Assembly (NCBI GenBank): GCA_021785255.1
Contig: JAJYGA010000032.1
Span: 1-46,069, forward strand
From: Actinomycetes bacterium
GTDB lineage: Bacteria > Actinomycetota > Acidimicrobiia > Acidimicrobiales > Acidimicrobiaceae
Reading direction: 5' to 3'
DNA length: 46,069 bases
The notes below the pieces were generated by a model that saw only the letters and a program-made list of their open reading frames with translations, did no database searches and had not been told where the DNA came from. Of this stretch, positions 34,231-42,063 are shown one piece after another. The translations under genes and the position numbers were made by a program. Positions within the stretch are counted from its first letter, which is position 1. Each line of letters begins with the position of its first letter.

Positions 34231-34725
34231 GTGCTAGAGTCGCAAAAACTCATCGTGCCACGTCCAGATGACTTGGAAGATCTTTTGCTTGCATTATTGG
34301 GACGTAAGGTAGAGGTCAAACGGATGAAACCCGGAGATAAGGTCTTGCATAGCGGAGGAGTGGGAACATATCGTGACGCTGGCGAGAATTTGAGAGCAAT
34401 CATCTATGCGGAACTGGAGACGGTGAATGGGTGTGGGGGTGCTTTGTCGATGATCCCGGTAGGTGGAGTCGAGGATGCCAACGAAGAACGTGAGATTACG
34501 GCGACTATGAAAGACAACTTTCGGGAGATCCTAAATATCATGGCTGGGCTGTTCAACGATAAACGTCACAGGGCAGAGCATGTTAGATTCAAAGACTTTT
34601 ATCTAGCCGACTCAGAACCGTCAGAGATTGGGAGTCTCATTCAAAAAAGTGGTGATCGGCTTGATGTAACGGTGACTATTGCGGGTGGATATGGCGGGAA
34701 GGGACTGGGTGTAGTTCTTGCATAG
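34231..34725 (+). CDS. Second CheX/CheC-fold-like protein
   Basis: I do not recognise this 164-residue protein with certainty. It carries a similar half motif, Asp-x3-Glu-x2-Asn, in MKDNFREILNIMAGLFND, and its size and place after the CheX-like gene suggest a distant paralogue. The proline expected about 22 residues later is missing, so it may lack phosphatase activity and act as a regulator or partner. The C-terminus is Gly-rich (AGGYGGKGLG). It sits 13 bases after the previous gene. Confidence 0.5.
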   Translation: MLESQKLIVPRPDDLEDLLLALLGRKVEVKRMKPGDKVLHSGGVGTYRDAGENLRAIIYAELETVNGCGGALSMIPVGGVEDANEEREITATMKDNFREILNIMAGLFNDKRHRAEHVRFKDFYLADSEPSEIGSLIQKSGDRLDVTVTIAGGYGGKGLGVVLA

Positions 34726-34734
34726 GAGTAAAAG

Positions 34735-36753
34735 TTGAAGATCGTTCGCGTGGTGGTTGTAATAAAGTCATCTGCATCCGATGCGACACATTGCATTGAA
34801 TCTATGAAAAATACTTTGGGCCTGACCGACAAGGTGGTGGTTGTCGAACCCGCGAAAGTGGATGATCGGCCCTCATTCTTCTCAAGGCGTTATGGGTCGC
34901 AGACAGTAACGGTGGTAAGGGGAGATTTGATCGACTCGCTGTGCGATGTACTTAGAGAGTATGATCCCGTTGAGGTCTGTTTAGTTGAAGATTCCACGCT
35001 GGGTGCTAGAAGGTGGCTTGATGGTCTATCGAACGCTCTAAAAACTTTGCCCGACAACGCTTTGGTTGCACCCAGATCACCGTCTATATATGGTGTCCAA
35101 CGTGTGATGATGAGTGAGGGTGTGTCTTTAAAGACCAAAGGTGAACTCAACGCATTTGCGAGAAGATTTACTGAATCACGGCGGGGTTATATTTCCTCCG
35201 AGAGATATGTTTCGTCTATGGTGCTTCACATGCGTGCTTCATACCTCGCTGAAGTCATAATGAAAGGGCAAGGTTGTGACAACCTGGTTGATTTTTATTT
35301 AGCCATAGAAGAGTGCTCGTTAAAGTTTGTGGTGCACGATTCTTTGGTGTACTCAATACGAGCACGTGAGGTCGATAAGGAACGAACGCGCTCATGTGGA
35401 TTAATAGGTCAACTTCCACTTCTAAGTGCGTGTTTGATAGTGAAAAATGAAGAGAAATTTATAGAAGGGGCCATCAGGTCTCTGCTCCCGATCGCCGAAG
35501 AGGTCGTTGTTTACGACACGGGGAGTACTGATAACACACGAGAGATCGCGAGATCGTTAGGTGTCAACGTCGTTGAAGGCGAGTGGCGAGAAGACTTTGC
35601 ATGGGCGCGGAACCAGGCGCTGTCTTTTTGTAAAGGTAAATGGATTGTGTGGATAGATGCCGATGAGAGATTTGAGTGTGATCCAACAGTCCTGAGGCGT
35701 GAACTACTCTTTGGAGAAGATGAGTCTGAAGGATATACAGTTCGAATCAAAAACGAAGTGGGTTCAGGGATGGATACGCCGATCTATCATTGGGCAGCGC
35801 GACTGTTTCGGCGATCCGAGTGCCTCTGGAGCGGGGCCATCCATGAAACGATCTGGTCAAGAATAATGGATCGGTCTGCTTATTCTAAGCAATGCGACTT
35901 TGCCTCCATTCATCACTTTGGGTATCTTGAGGAGATCATGAATGAGAAAGGAAAAGCAGAACGTAACATTGCGGTGGCATCTTCATCAACTAACTTCAGA
36001 TATGTCGAAGAAAAGAAGGTTCACGAGGCAAGGAGTTATTTCCTACGCGGAGATCTTATTCGTTGCCGTGAGATAGCAGATGAAGTTGTGTTTTCTAATG
36101 CCCTAGAGTCCTTCAGAAACTTGGCGATTCGAGTTTCCTTTGAGGCGAGTGTAGCCCTGGGAGACTTTGTGCAGGCACGTCAGATGTTGGATGTCGCTAG
36201 TCAGTCCTCAATTAACGAGAAATTTCTGAGCTACATGAGAGCTATACTTCACATGGGTATGTCTGAGTGGGAATTAGCACTTCCATCTCTAGATGAGATT
36301 GACTCGGGTTATCTGGATCAAGATGGATGGGAGATAGTTCCTGAACAGCTTGTTTCAAAGCGTTTAGAGTGCCTTGTGGGTTTAGGTTGTTTTAGTCAAG
36401 CTGTAGAGATTGCACTTGATGGTTTGAAAAATGGATCCTTTGATTTTCATCTTGGTCGATTGGTGGAGTGGATGAAAAACGCACATGATACTGATTTCAC
36501 AAAGATAGCTTTGGTATTGCCGCTTGATAAATTACATCTCATATTTGCCCAAGTGCTTCAGTTCGAAAGAACCGTCGCAGACGAGTTGCTCGAAGCCTTC
36601 TATCAGGTACCCGCTCTTCACGTCCACGTCTTGGCCACGGTAGGTTTAATAGTGACGGAACTCCCAAACGAGAGAGCTTCGATTTGGATGGGAAGAATCT
36701 CTCGTGCTGGTTTTGACGTACCAACCGCTAGAGAAAGCGCCGCTGTTGGATAG
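34735..36753 (+). CDS. GT2 glycosyltransferase with helical-repeat tail
   Basis: The 672-residue protein has three parts. Residues 1-220 look like a degenerate glycosyltransferase fold without a clear DxD. Residues 228-400 are a family 2 glycosyltransferase (LSACLIVKNEEKFIEGAIRS, DTGSTDNTREIARS, metal site WIDADER at 306-312). Residues 420-672 form helical repeats of TPR type, as in protein O-glycosyltransferases that hold peptide substrates. It starts with TTG nine bases after the chemotaxis genes, so it is probably part of that operon. The setting makes flagellin or another surface protein a likely acceptor; this is inference. Confidence 0.8.
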   Translation: MKIVRVVVVIKSSASDATHCIESMKNTLGLTDKVVVVEPAKVDDRPSFFSRRYGSQTVTVVRGDLIDSLCDVLREYDPVEVCLVEDSTLGARRWLDGLSNALKTLPDNALVAPRSPSIYGVQRVMMSEGVSLKTKGELNAFARRFTESRRGYISSERYVSSMVLHMRASYLAEVIMKGQGCDNLVDFYLAIEECSLKFVVHDSLVYSIRAREVDKERTRSCGLIGQLPLLSACLIVKNEEKFIEGAIRSLLPIAEEVVVYDTGSTDNTREIARSLGVNVVEGEWREDFAWARNQALSFCKGKWIVWIDADERFECDPTVLRRELLFGEDESEGYTVRIKNEVGSGMDTPIYHWAARLFRRSECLWSGAIHETIWSRIMDRSAYSKQCDFASIHHFGYLEEIMNEKGKAERNIAVASSSTNFRYVEEKKVHEARSYFLRGDLIRCREIADEVVFSNALESFRNLAIRVSFEASVALGDFVQARQMLDVASQSSINEKFLSYMRAILHMGMSEWELALPSLDEIDSGYLDQDGWEIVPEQLVSKRLECLVGLGCFSQAVEIALDGLKNGSFDFHLGRLVEWMKNAHDTDFTKIALVLPLDKLHLIFAQVLQFERTVADELLEAFYQVPALHVHVLATVGLIVTELPNERASIWMGRISRAGFDVPTARESAAVG

Positions 36754-37499
36754 TTGGCGCTCAAAGAGGGTAATCGTCACTCTAGTTATGACTCTCACCT
36801 CAGTTAACTAAGTCCTTGTCGGTATTCGTGAACGAAGGAAGCTTGTATGTTGCCTATAGCGAACGCAAATTCATTGTAAGAACGTGTTCGCGCGATCTCT
36901 GATTTGCAGATAACTAATGTCGCCTAACCAGGTATTTTGTTTAGTTATTTAATCTGTATGGACGCTAAAGAAATATGTGGAGAGACCACAGCATGCCAAT
37001 ACCCACCTGAAAAAGGATGGAATCGATGAGAGTTAGCACGTCTACGAGTTGTCTCTAGAGAGACAAAATTGCAACTGAGGAGCTATTTTAGTCAAAGTTC
37101 AGATGGGTTAGTTGTATTCCGCTTGAAGGAATCAGTTTTGATCCGCTGTTTTCACTGGATAGGGTGGCGTGCGTAAAAGTTGAGTTTCATTCATGCCCGC
37201 TTTCGGAGCTTCTGGCTGCAGGAGTGCAGATCGATCATAGTTCGTAAATGGTCTTCCATCAGAGGGTTTGTGCATGGTTCAATTCCTGGTCTGGTAAATA
37301 TACTTCTCTGGACAAATAGAGAGGCAGGCAGTAACGATGGGGAGCTGATTGCCTTATAGTTATCTTGCTGAGAAGTGCTGCAAAGGTTACGGTTGTCAGA
37401 AGCCGTACGTGCTATATAGCCCTGTTGGACATATTTTTGGCGCCTGATCTCGGATGAGCGTTCGCTTTGGGAGAATGTTTTTTGTTTTTGAGGATGTTT
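36754..37499. other. Intergenic stretch between convergent glycosyltransferase genes
   Basis: About 745 bases with no gene I can support. The only marked structure is an 18-base self-complementary sequence at 37049-37066. No terminator with a T run was found for either neighbour. A few short frames have no ribosome site and no recognisable product. It may hold remnants of lost genes. Confidence 0.5.
37049..37066. other. Perfect palindrome in intergenic region
   Basis: TTGTCTCT-AG-AGAGACAA. It is followed by AATTGC rather than T residues, so a terminator role is doubtful; it may be a regulatory or recombination site. Confidence 0.4.
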
Positions 37500-38720
37500 C
37501 TATGCGCCTTGAAGTACCTCTTCGGGAAACCCGATCTCCAGCAAGGCTCTAGCCCCCCATCTCTTTACGAAAATATCACGATCTGAAGCTATAACACTTT
37601 GGATCCAGTTGCTGAGATCGTGATCTTTGGTTGTTAGAGTGGCAGAAAATCGATGGGATACGTAACTCTCTGGGACATGTTTTGGTGGCTGTCCCAAACG
37701 ACGTAGTCTCATCAGAAGATCTGAATCCTGGAAGTAGATGACCAACTCTGGATCGAAGAAGAAGTCAGATGAGAAAGCAATTTTACTGAGGTTTTGTTTT
37801 GTCATAGCAAAACACCAGGCTGAGAAGTCGTAACGAGTAGCTTCTATAGTCGTAGGAAAGACGACGAGGTCACCGGCGTCCAAAGCCAACTTGAGCCAGG
37901 TCCACCAATGTGGCAGCACTTGCACATCATCGTTTATGACGGCGATGTATGGCGTGTTGCACGCCATAATAGCGGTGTTTACGGGAGCGGAATAGCCCTG
38001 GGGCGCGTTGCCGTTGTCTACGATTATTATCTGAAATGGATCATCGGTGTTAGCTTTCAGCGAAGCCACTAACTTATTAGTCTTCTCCGAGTCAGCGTCC
38101 AACGTGGGAACGACAACGGATAGAAGTGGACGAGCACCAAGATACCGGGTCGAGGAAGTACTCTCAGATTTATGGGGGTTCTTATCCTGGTTGTGTGCAA
38201 CGATACGACCTTCACCATGTCTGTAAAGTTCAGCTTTTAGTGTATCGAAGAAAGTGTGGGGAGAGGAAGGCCGCATTCTTTGCAGTGTTGGAACTAGTTC
38301 TTTCGAAAACGCTACAGTGTTGGCACGAAATAGATTTATACGATCGGGACCATCGCACGATTCACCCATAGGAAATACGAAGGCGGTCGGATCCATAAGC
38401 GCTGATTTGTAGAGAACTTGGTAAAGCTCATCATTTATCCGTGTTTCCACCCCGCTTATGACTACGACGTCTTGGTACATTTGATTCGTGGCTTGCAAGA
38501 AACTAGCAGATACATTTTGATTCGATGTGATAAATACTTTGACTTTAGTGGCCGTTTCGAATGGCAGAGTTTTGAGAAGATGAGTACCTATGGCTTCCGC
38601 TTTTTGCGAATCAAGCATAAGCACCACCATGTCACAAGATTGTGTTGCTGTCTTTATGAACGAACTAATCGTCTCGAAACTGTCCGTTCCTGACGTTGGC
38701 GCGAAGTGGCATATTGACAT
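37500..38720 (-). CDS. GT2 family glycosyltransferase
   Basis: The 406-residue protein has a family 2 glycosyltransferase domain from residue 198 (PLLSVVVPTLDADSEKTNKL, IIIVDNGNAP, acidic metal site VINDDVQVLP at 261-270, and a late YFQDSDLLMRLRRLG that holds the usual catalytic acid region). Residues 1-190 resemble the N-terminal part of the 672-residue enzyme at 34735, a second, degenerate transferase-like fold. No membrane span is seen. With the neighbouring genes it forms a small sugar-transfer island beside the flagellin gene. Confidence 0.78.
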   Translation of the reverse strand: MSICHFAPTSGTDSFETISSFIKTATQSCDMVVLMLDSQKAEAIGTHLLKTLPFETATKVKVFITSNQNVSASFLQATNQMYQDVVVISGVETRINDELYQVLYKSALMDPTAFVFPMGESCDGPDRINLFRANTVAFSKELVPTLQRMRPSSPHTFFDTLKAELYRHGEGRIVAHNQDKNPHKSESTSSTRYLGARPLLSVVVPTLDADSEKTNKLVASLKANTDDPFQIIIVDNGNAPQGYSAPVNTAIMACNTPYIAVINDDVQVLPHWWTWLKLALDAGDLVVFPTTIEATRYDFSAWCFAMTKQNLSKIAFSSDFFFDPELVIYFQDSDLLMRLRRLGQPPKHVPESYVSHRFSATLTTKDHDLSNWIQSVIASDRDIFVKRWGARALLEIGFPEEVLQGA

Positions 38721-38771
38721 GTTTTACTATCGTGTCGTAGTGTCGTTGACTTGAGAACTTGGAGATACGAG

Positions 38772-38804
38772 TTCATGTACTTGCTGACATGAATTGACAT
38801 GAAT
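38772..38804. promoter_or_regulatory. Operator-like repeats upstream of glycosyltransferase gene
   Basis: TTCATGT (38772-38778) and ACATGAA (38787-38793) form an inverted pair eight bases apart, and TGACATGAAT occurs twice in tandem (38785-38804). They lie 50-85 bases before the start of the gene at 37500-38720. The arrangement resembles binding sites of a dimeric regulator. The regulator is unknown. Confidence 0.35.
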
Positions 38805-38977
38805 CCAAGACCTGTTCAGATCTTATTCATTGATCGAAGCTTCGTGACTACGCTGCTAGAGCATTTGCTAGCAACGTGGAGACGATGTTGGATCGTTCAA
38901 AGGAGCGTTGAAGAATGAGGCTTTCAGTTAGCTGTATTCGTCGACTGTGTACCAATCTTTCTGCGTGTGATATTTTG

Positions 38978-40075
38978 CTAAAAAGGTTTGATAAGTAATG
39001 CCCGAAGTTCCCAACCGTCTACTACGTATAGGTGTCCCAACTGCCACTTTTCGACTCCATACTCGGCGTCAGGTGCAAGATCGCCTGTGAAGTATAGAAT
39101 TGAACTTTCCACCCAAAACGATACATGGGTTGGATCGGCAACTGCGAAGGGATGTGGGAAGCATGGCACCCGAATCTCGAGACTTCCACCAGGTTCTAGA
39201 ACGCGGTAACACTCGTTCATAACCGAAATTCTCGGAGCCCCGGCAGGGATGTGTTCAAGGACATGAGAAGCAAAGATATTGGAAACTGAGTTGGTTTCAA
39301 ATGGCCAGGGAGTTAGTTGTGCCTGAATCTTGAACTCGCCTACTCCATGAACTGGGTCGAGGTTAATCCACTGGTCTCTGCACTTAGTCCCACCACCAAT
39401 TTCAAGATTGACTTGGGGTTTCAAGTATCGGTCTGATCTGCCAGAGCTGAAGATCCATTTTTCGCGAAAAGCCTCATCGTTCTTGATGAATTCATTGAAA
39501 TCTCCGTAGCCACCTTTTGTATGATGAAAGAGATCGAACTCTTCCCAAAGGACCCGTTTGCCAAGAGCTCGGGCACTGAAACAGATGTCGGCGTCGTAGC
39601 CATGGAATCCTGAGAACGTATCAGGATCGAACTTCAAGTTAGCCACTGACCAGGGAGATAAAGCCAAGAAGCAACCGTCCAGGGAATCTACATCTTGGAG
39701 TTCGTGGGGGTGTGCAAGGTTAAATCGCGATTCTTTGATGACTCCTCGTCGTTGCCCTAGCCACCAACTGAGGCTTGTTACTCCAACCGCTCCCATGGCT
39801 CCAACTATTGCGACAGAGCTGTCTTGGAACAAAGTTCGAAGTTTGCGGAAAAGTTCTGGATCTCTAATCTCAAGATCCTCATGAATCAATAGAACGCCTT
39901 CGAGGTCTGGTAAGCCTCGCAAAGTTTCGAGAGCGCGATTGTAGGCGAGATGCAGTGAAGATTGATCGCGTAGTTCTATAACTAAAGTGTCCGACTCTCC
40001 AAAACGAAGAATTCCTGGTTTAGCCATTTTGGCATAAGTGCTTTCATTTCCTATACAGACGACTACAGCGAACAC
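38978..40075 (-). CDS. Glycosyltransferase-methyltransferase fusion
   Basis: The 365-residue protein joins two enzymes. Residues 1-220 resemble GT2-type transferases (HEDLEI at 65-70, AIVGAMGAVG, LDGCFLALSPW, GFHGYDADICFSARALG). Residues 222-365 are a SAM-dependent methyltransferase of the Methyltransf_11 type, with cofactor motif LEIGGGTK (224-231), ASHVLEHIP and YRVLEPGGSLEIRVP. Such fusions add and then methylate a sugar or glycan. The position between chemotaxis and flagellin genes suggests filament glycan modification, as an inference. Some 257 bases separate it from the downstream transferase gene. Confidence 0.78.
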   Translation of the reverse strand: MFAVVVCIGNESTYAKMAKPGILRFGESDTLVIELRDQSSLHLAYNRALETLRGLPDLEGVLLIHEDLEIRDPELFRKLRTLFQDSSVAIVGAMGAVGVTSLSWWLGQRRGVIKESRFNLAHPHELQDVDSLDGCFLALSPWSVANLKFDPDTFSGFHGYDADICFSARALGKRVLWEEFDLFHHTKGGYGDFNEFIKNDEAFREKWIFSSGRSDRYLKPQVNLEIGGGTKCRDQWINLDPVHGVGEFKIQAQLTPWPFETNSVSNIFASHVLEHIPAGAPRISVMNECYRVLEPGGSLEIRVPCFPHPFAVADPTHVSFWVESSILYFTGDLAPDAEYGVEKWQLGHLYVVDGWELRALLIKPF

Positions 40076-40408
40076 TGTTCCTCCAAGCGTAGAGTATGTA
40101 TGTAATATTCGAACCCAAAGACATTGCGCTTTAGCGATTCGTCAGTTCGTATATATGAGCAGTATGTTTACTTCATCTTGTTCCCCTCTGTGTCAACCTT
40201 TACTTAGACACCTGACTATCCGTAATCAGTGAAGGCGAGAGAGTTGAGTAGAACCAGAGTGACAAGTACAAATGGAGCAGAACCAGTTACCTATAATGGA
40301 CCAATGGGACCATAAAGTGAGAGAACCTGAGGTCCTCAAAAAGCATAGCAAAGGCCAGTCCCGCAGAGTTATAAGGTAAAGGATTCCAAAGGATATGACT
40401 CCTTGACT
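40076..40408. other. Intergenic stretch beside transposase relic
   Basis: About 330 bases without a gene. GTGTC-N12-GACAC near 40178-40199 is a small inverted repeat. The right part adjoins the IS3-type relic and may be the rest of that element. Promoter elements for the fusion gene at 38978-40075 (minus strand) should lie at its left edge, where ATGTATGTAATATTCG is A+T-rich. Confidence 0.4.
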
Positions 40409-40870
40409 TCAGCCGGTAGGCGGCCCTGCTTTGGGGAGAGGGACTCTATGCATCTCATATCTCAAATTGACGGTGCACAGCTCATCTCGGAGCATTGCAT
40501 CACGCGACTCACACTTCGCATTCTGGAAGAGCGACCTTGAGTCAATAAAGTAGAGGATGACTCCTGTCTCTGTGGCCCATCGTTCCAAGATGTGCGAGAT
40601 GAACTCCGGTCCGTTGTCTGATCGTATGTACCCTCCCTCAGCAACAACGCCATCTAATGCCAATCACTCCTTCAGTATCGATAAAGTGATCTACCATGGA
40701 CGTCAGTTACTTCTCAGAGTGCTCGTTGATGATGTTGAGTCCTTTGAGAACGTTTCCATCTTGAGTCTGATCGAACTGGAAGTCCATTGTCCAGGTGATT
40801 TTGGCATCAATTGGGTGACAAGCTTCCATAGCGATGTAGTGACGTGCTCTCTTGATGTTGAGACGATATT
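40409..40870 (-). pseudogene. IS3-type transposase relic
   Basis: On the minus strand the integrase core of an IS3-type transposase can be read in pieces. IDAKITWTMDFQFDQTQDG with the first Asp, followed by LKGLNIINEHSEK, ends in a TAA near 40710. After a frame change comes ALDGVVAEGGYIRSDNGPEFIS with the second Asp, then FQNAKCESRDAMLRDELC with a Glu in the ENGY.ES position. Stops, shifts and missing ends show that it is dead. No intact terminal repeats are seen. Confidence 0.85.
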
Positions 40871-41022
40871 AAGATTCATGTCTTTAGACCAAGTTTCAAT
40901 GAGTAATATCGCATTTGTTCTTGACAGTTTTGGTTGTTGAAATCAAGACTAGGTGCATCGCATTTTATTTACCAAGGTCAATGTTTTTTGGTGGAACTTT
41001 AACTCGAGATTCGAAAAAGTTT

Positions 41023-41050
41023 TAAAGTTGTTGATATTTGATGACGAAGA
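41023..41050 (+). promoter_or_regulatory. Possible flagellar sigma promoter of flagellin gene
   Basis: TAAAGTTG (41023-41030) matches seven of eight bases of the flagellar -35, and GACGAAGA (41043-41050) matches five of eight of GCCGATAA. TAAA and the second box are 16 bases apart, within the range for SigD-type promoters. It would give a leader of about 75 bases. Confidence 0.4.
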
Positions 41051-41079
41051 ACGGGATGTGACGTGAAAGGTCTCGCGTG

Positions 41080-41130
41080 GTGCAATGCACTGCAGAAAAT
41101 AATAAGGACAGGGAAATCAAGGAGGAAATA
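41080..41130 (+). promoter_or_regulatory. Flagellin mRNA leader with hairpin and GGA cluster
   Basis: GTGCA-A-TGCAC (41080-41090) can pair, and four GGA motifs follow (41106, 41112, 41121, 41124). The last two form the strong Shine-Dalgarno AAGGAGG. CsrA binds GGA sites, in flagellin leaders typically one over the ribosome site and one upstream. With csrA and fliW encoded 13 kb away, this leader is a likely CsrA target; binding is inferred. Confidence 0.45.
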
Positions 41131-41964
41131 ATGTCCCTTTCGGTGAATACGAACATATCAGCAATAGATGCTTATAATAACTTAAACCAAACTAGCAACG
41201 CAATGCAGCAGACAATTTCTCAGCTCTCTTCAGGACTGCAGATCCAAACAGCAGCTGACAACGCGTCCGGATACGTAATTTCGCAGGGTTTGAATGTACA
41301 AGCAAACGGTCTGGGTGTCGCGATAAACAATGGTCAAAATGGTATCTCGGTACTGCAAATAGCAGCCGGTGCTATGAACCAGCAAATCTCGATTCTCCAG
41401 AGAATGAACGAGTTGGCAACTCAGGCGGCTAACGCCGGTACATCGAACAGTGGATCTTTAGCCGCTGATCAGCAGGAGTTTCAAGCATTGCAGAATCAGT
41501 TGGATCAAATCGCTAATAGCACCCAGTTTGGACAAACTCAACTTTTAAATGGAACGTACTCCAATCAATCGTTCCAGATTGGAGCTTATGCAAGTGGTGC
41601 TGACCAGGTAGTTGTCTCGATTGCGACACTCAATACGACAACGATGGGAGTAAGTACTGCTTCTGTCTCAATCGGAACCTCAAGTGCTGCACTTGTTGCC
41701 ATGAGTGCTGTACAGTCGGCGATCCAGTATGTGGCCTCCACAGAAGCAACTGTTGGAGCAACTCAGAATCAGATTCAAGCAATTATTGCTAACGACACCG
41801 TGGGCCAACAGAACGTGCAATCTGCATACTCAACCCTTGTCGACACTAATGTGGCGCAGGCGATGACTAAGTTCTCATCCCAGCAGGTGCTTATGCAATC
41901 TGGCATAGCGATGCTGTCTCAAGCACAGTCCCTGCCACAGCTGCTACTGAAGTTGATTCCCTAG
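41131..41964 (+). CDS. fliC: Flagellin
   Basis: The 277-residue protein has the conserved N-terminal D0-D1 helices (LSVNTNISAIDAYNNL, SSGLQIQTAADNASGYVIS, NDGISVLQ-like NGQNGISVLQ, MNELATQAANAGT) and the C-terminal pair (VGATQNQIQAI, YSTLVDTNVAQAMTKFSSQQVLMQSGIAMLSQAQ). The middle region is only about 60 residues, so the outer D2-D3 domains are absent and the filament surface is nearly bare core. Many Ser and Thr remain as possible glycosylation sites. ATG41131 is chosen for AAGGAGG five bases ahead; an upstream GTG at 41077 would put that site inside the gene. Confidence 0.95.
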   Translation: MSLSVNTNISAIDAYNNLNQTSNAMQQTISQLSSGLQIQTAADNASGYVISQGLNVQANGLGVAINNGQNGISVLQIAAGAMNQQISILQRMNELATQAANAGTSNSGSLAADQQEFQALQNQLDQIANSTQFGQTQLLNGTYSNQSFQIGAYASGADQVVVSIATLNTTTMGVSTASVSIGTSSAALVAMSAVQSAIQYVASTEATVGATQNQIQAIIANDTVGQQNVQSAYSTLVDTNVAQAMTKFSSQQVLMQSGIAMLSQAQSLPQLLLKLIP

Positions 41965-41975
41965 TTCGTGAACTT

Positions 41976-42017
41976 GAGTGAGAGGTTTTTCTTCAGATAG
42001 AGATAGACCTCTCACTC
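41976..42017 (+). terminator. Hairpin between flagellin gene and fliD
   Basis: GAGTGAGAGGT and ACCTCTCACTC form a perfect 11-pair stem with a 20-base loop, 12 bases after the flagellin stop. TTCTTC follows rather than a T run. It may end most flagellin transcripts or stabilise the flagellin mRNA 3' end while some read-through feeds fliD. Confidence 0.6.
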
Positions 42018-42063
42018 TTCTTCGAGTTGCATATGCCACTATAGATCAACGGAGAACGCTAAA

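Noticed and set aside
40557-40940. A 127-codon plus-strand frame before the flagellin gene
   Set aside because: It is the antisense of the IS3-type transposase relic.
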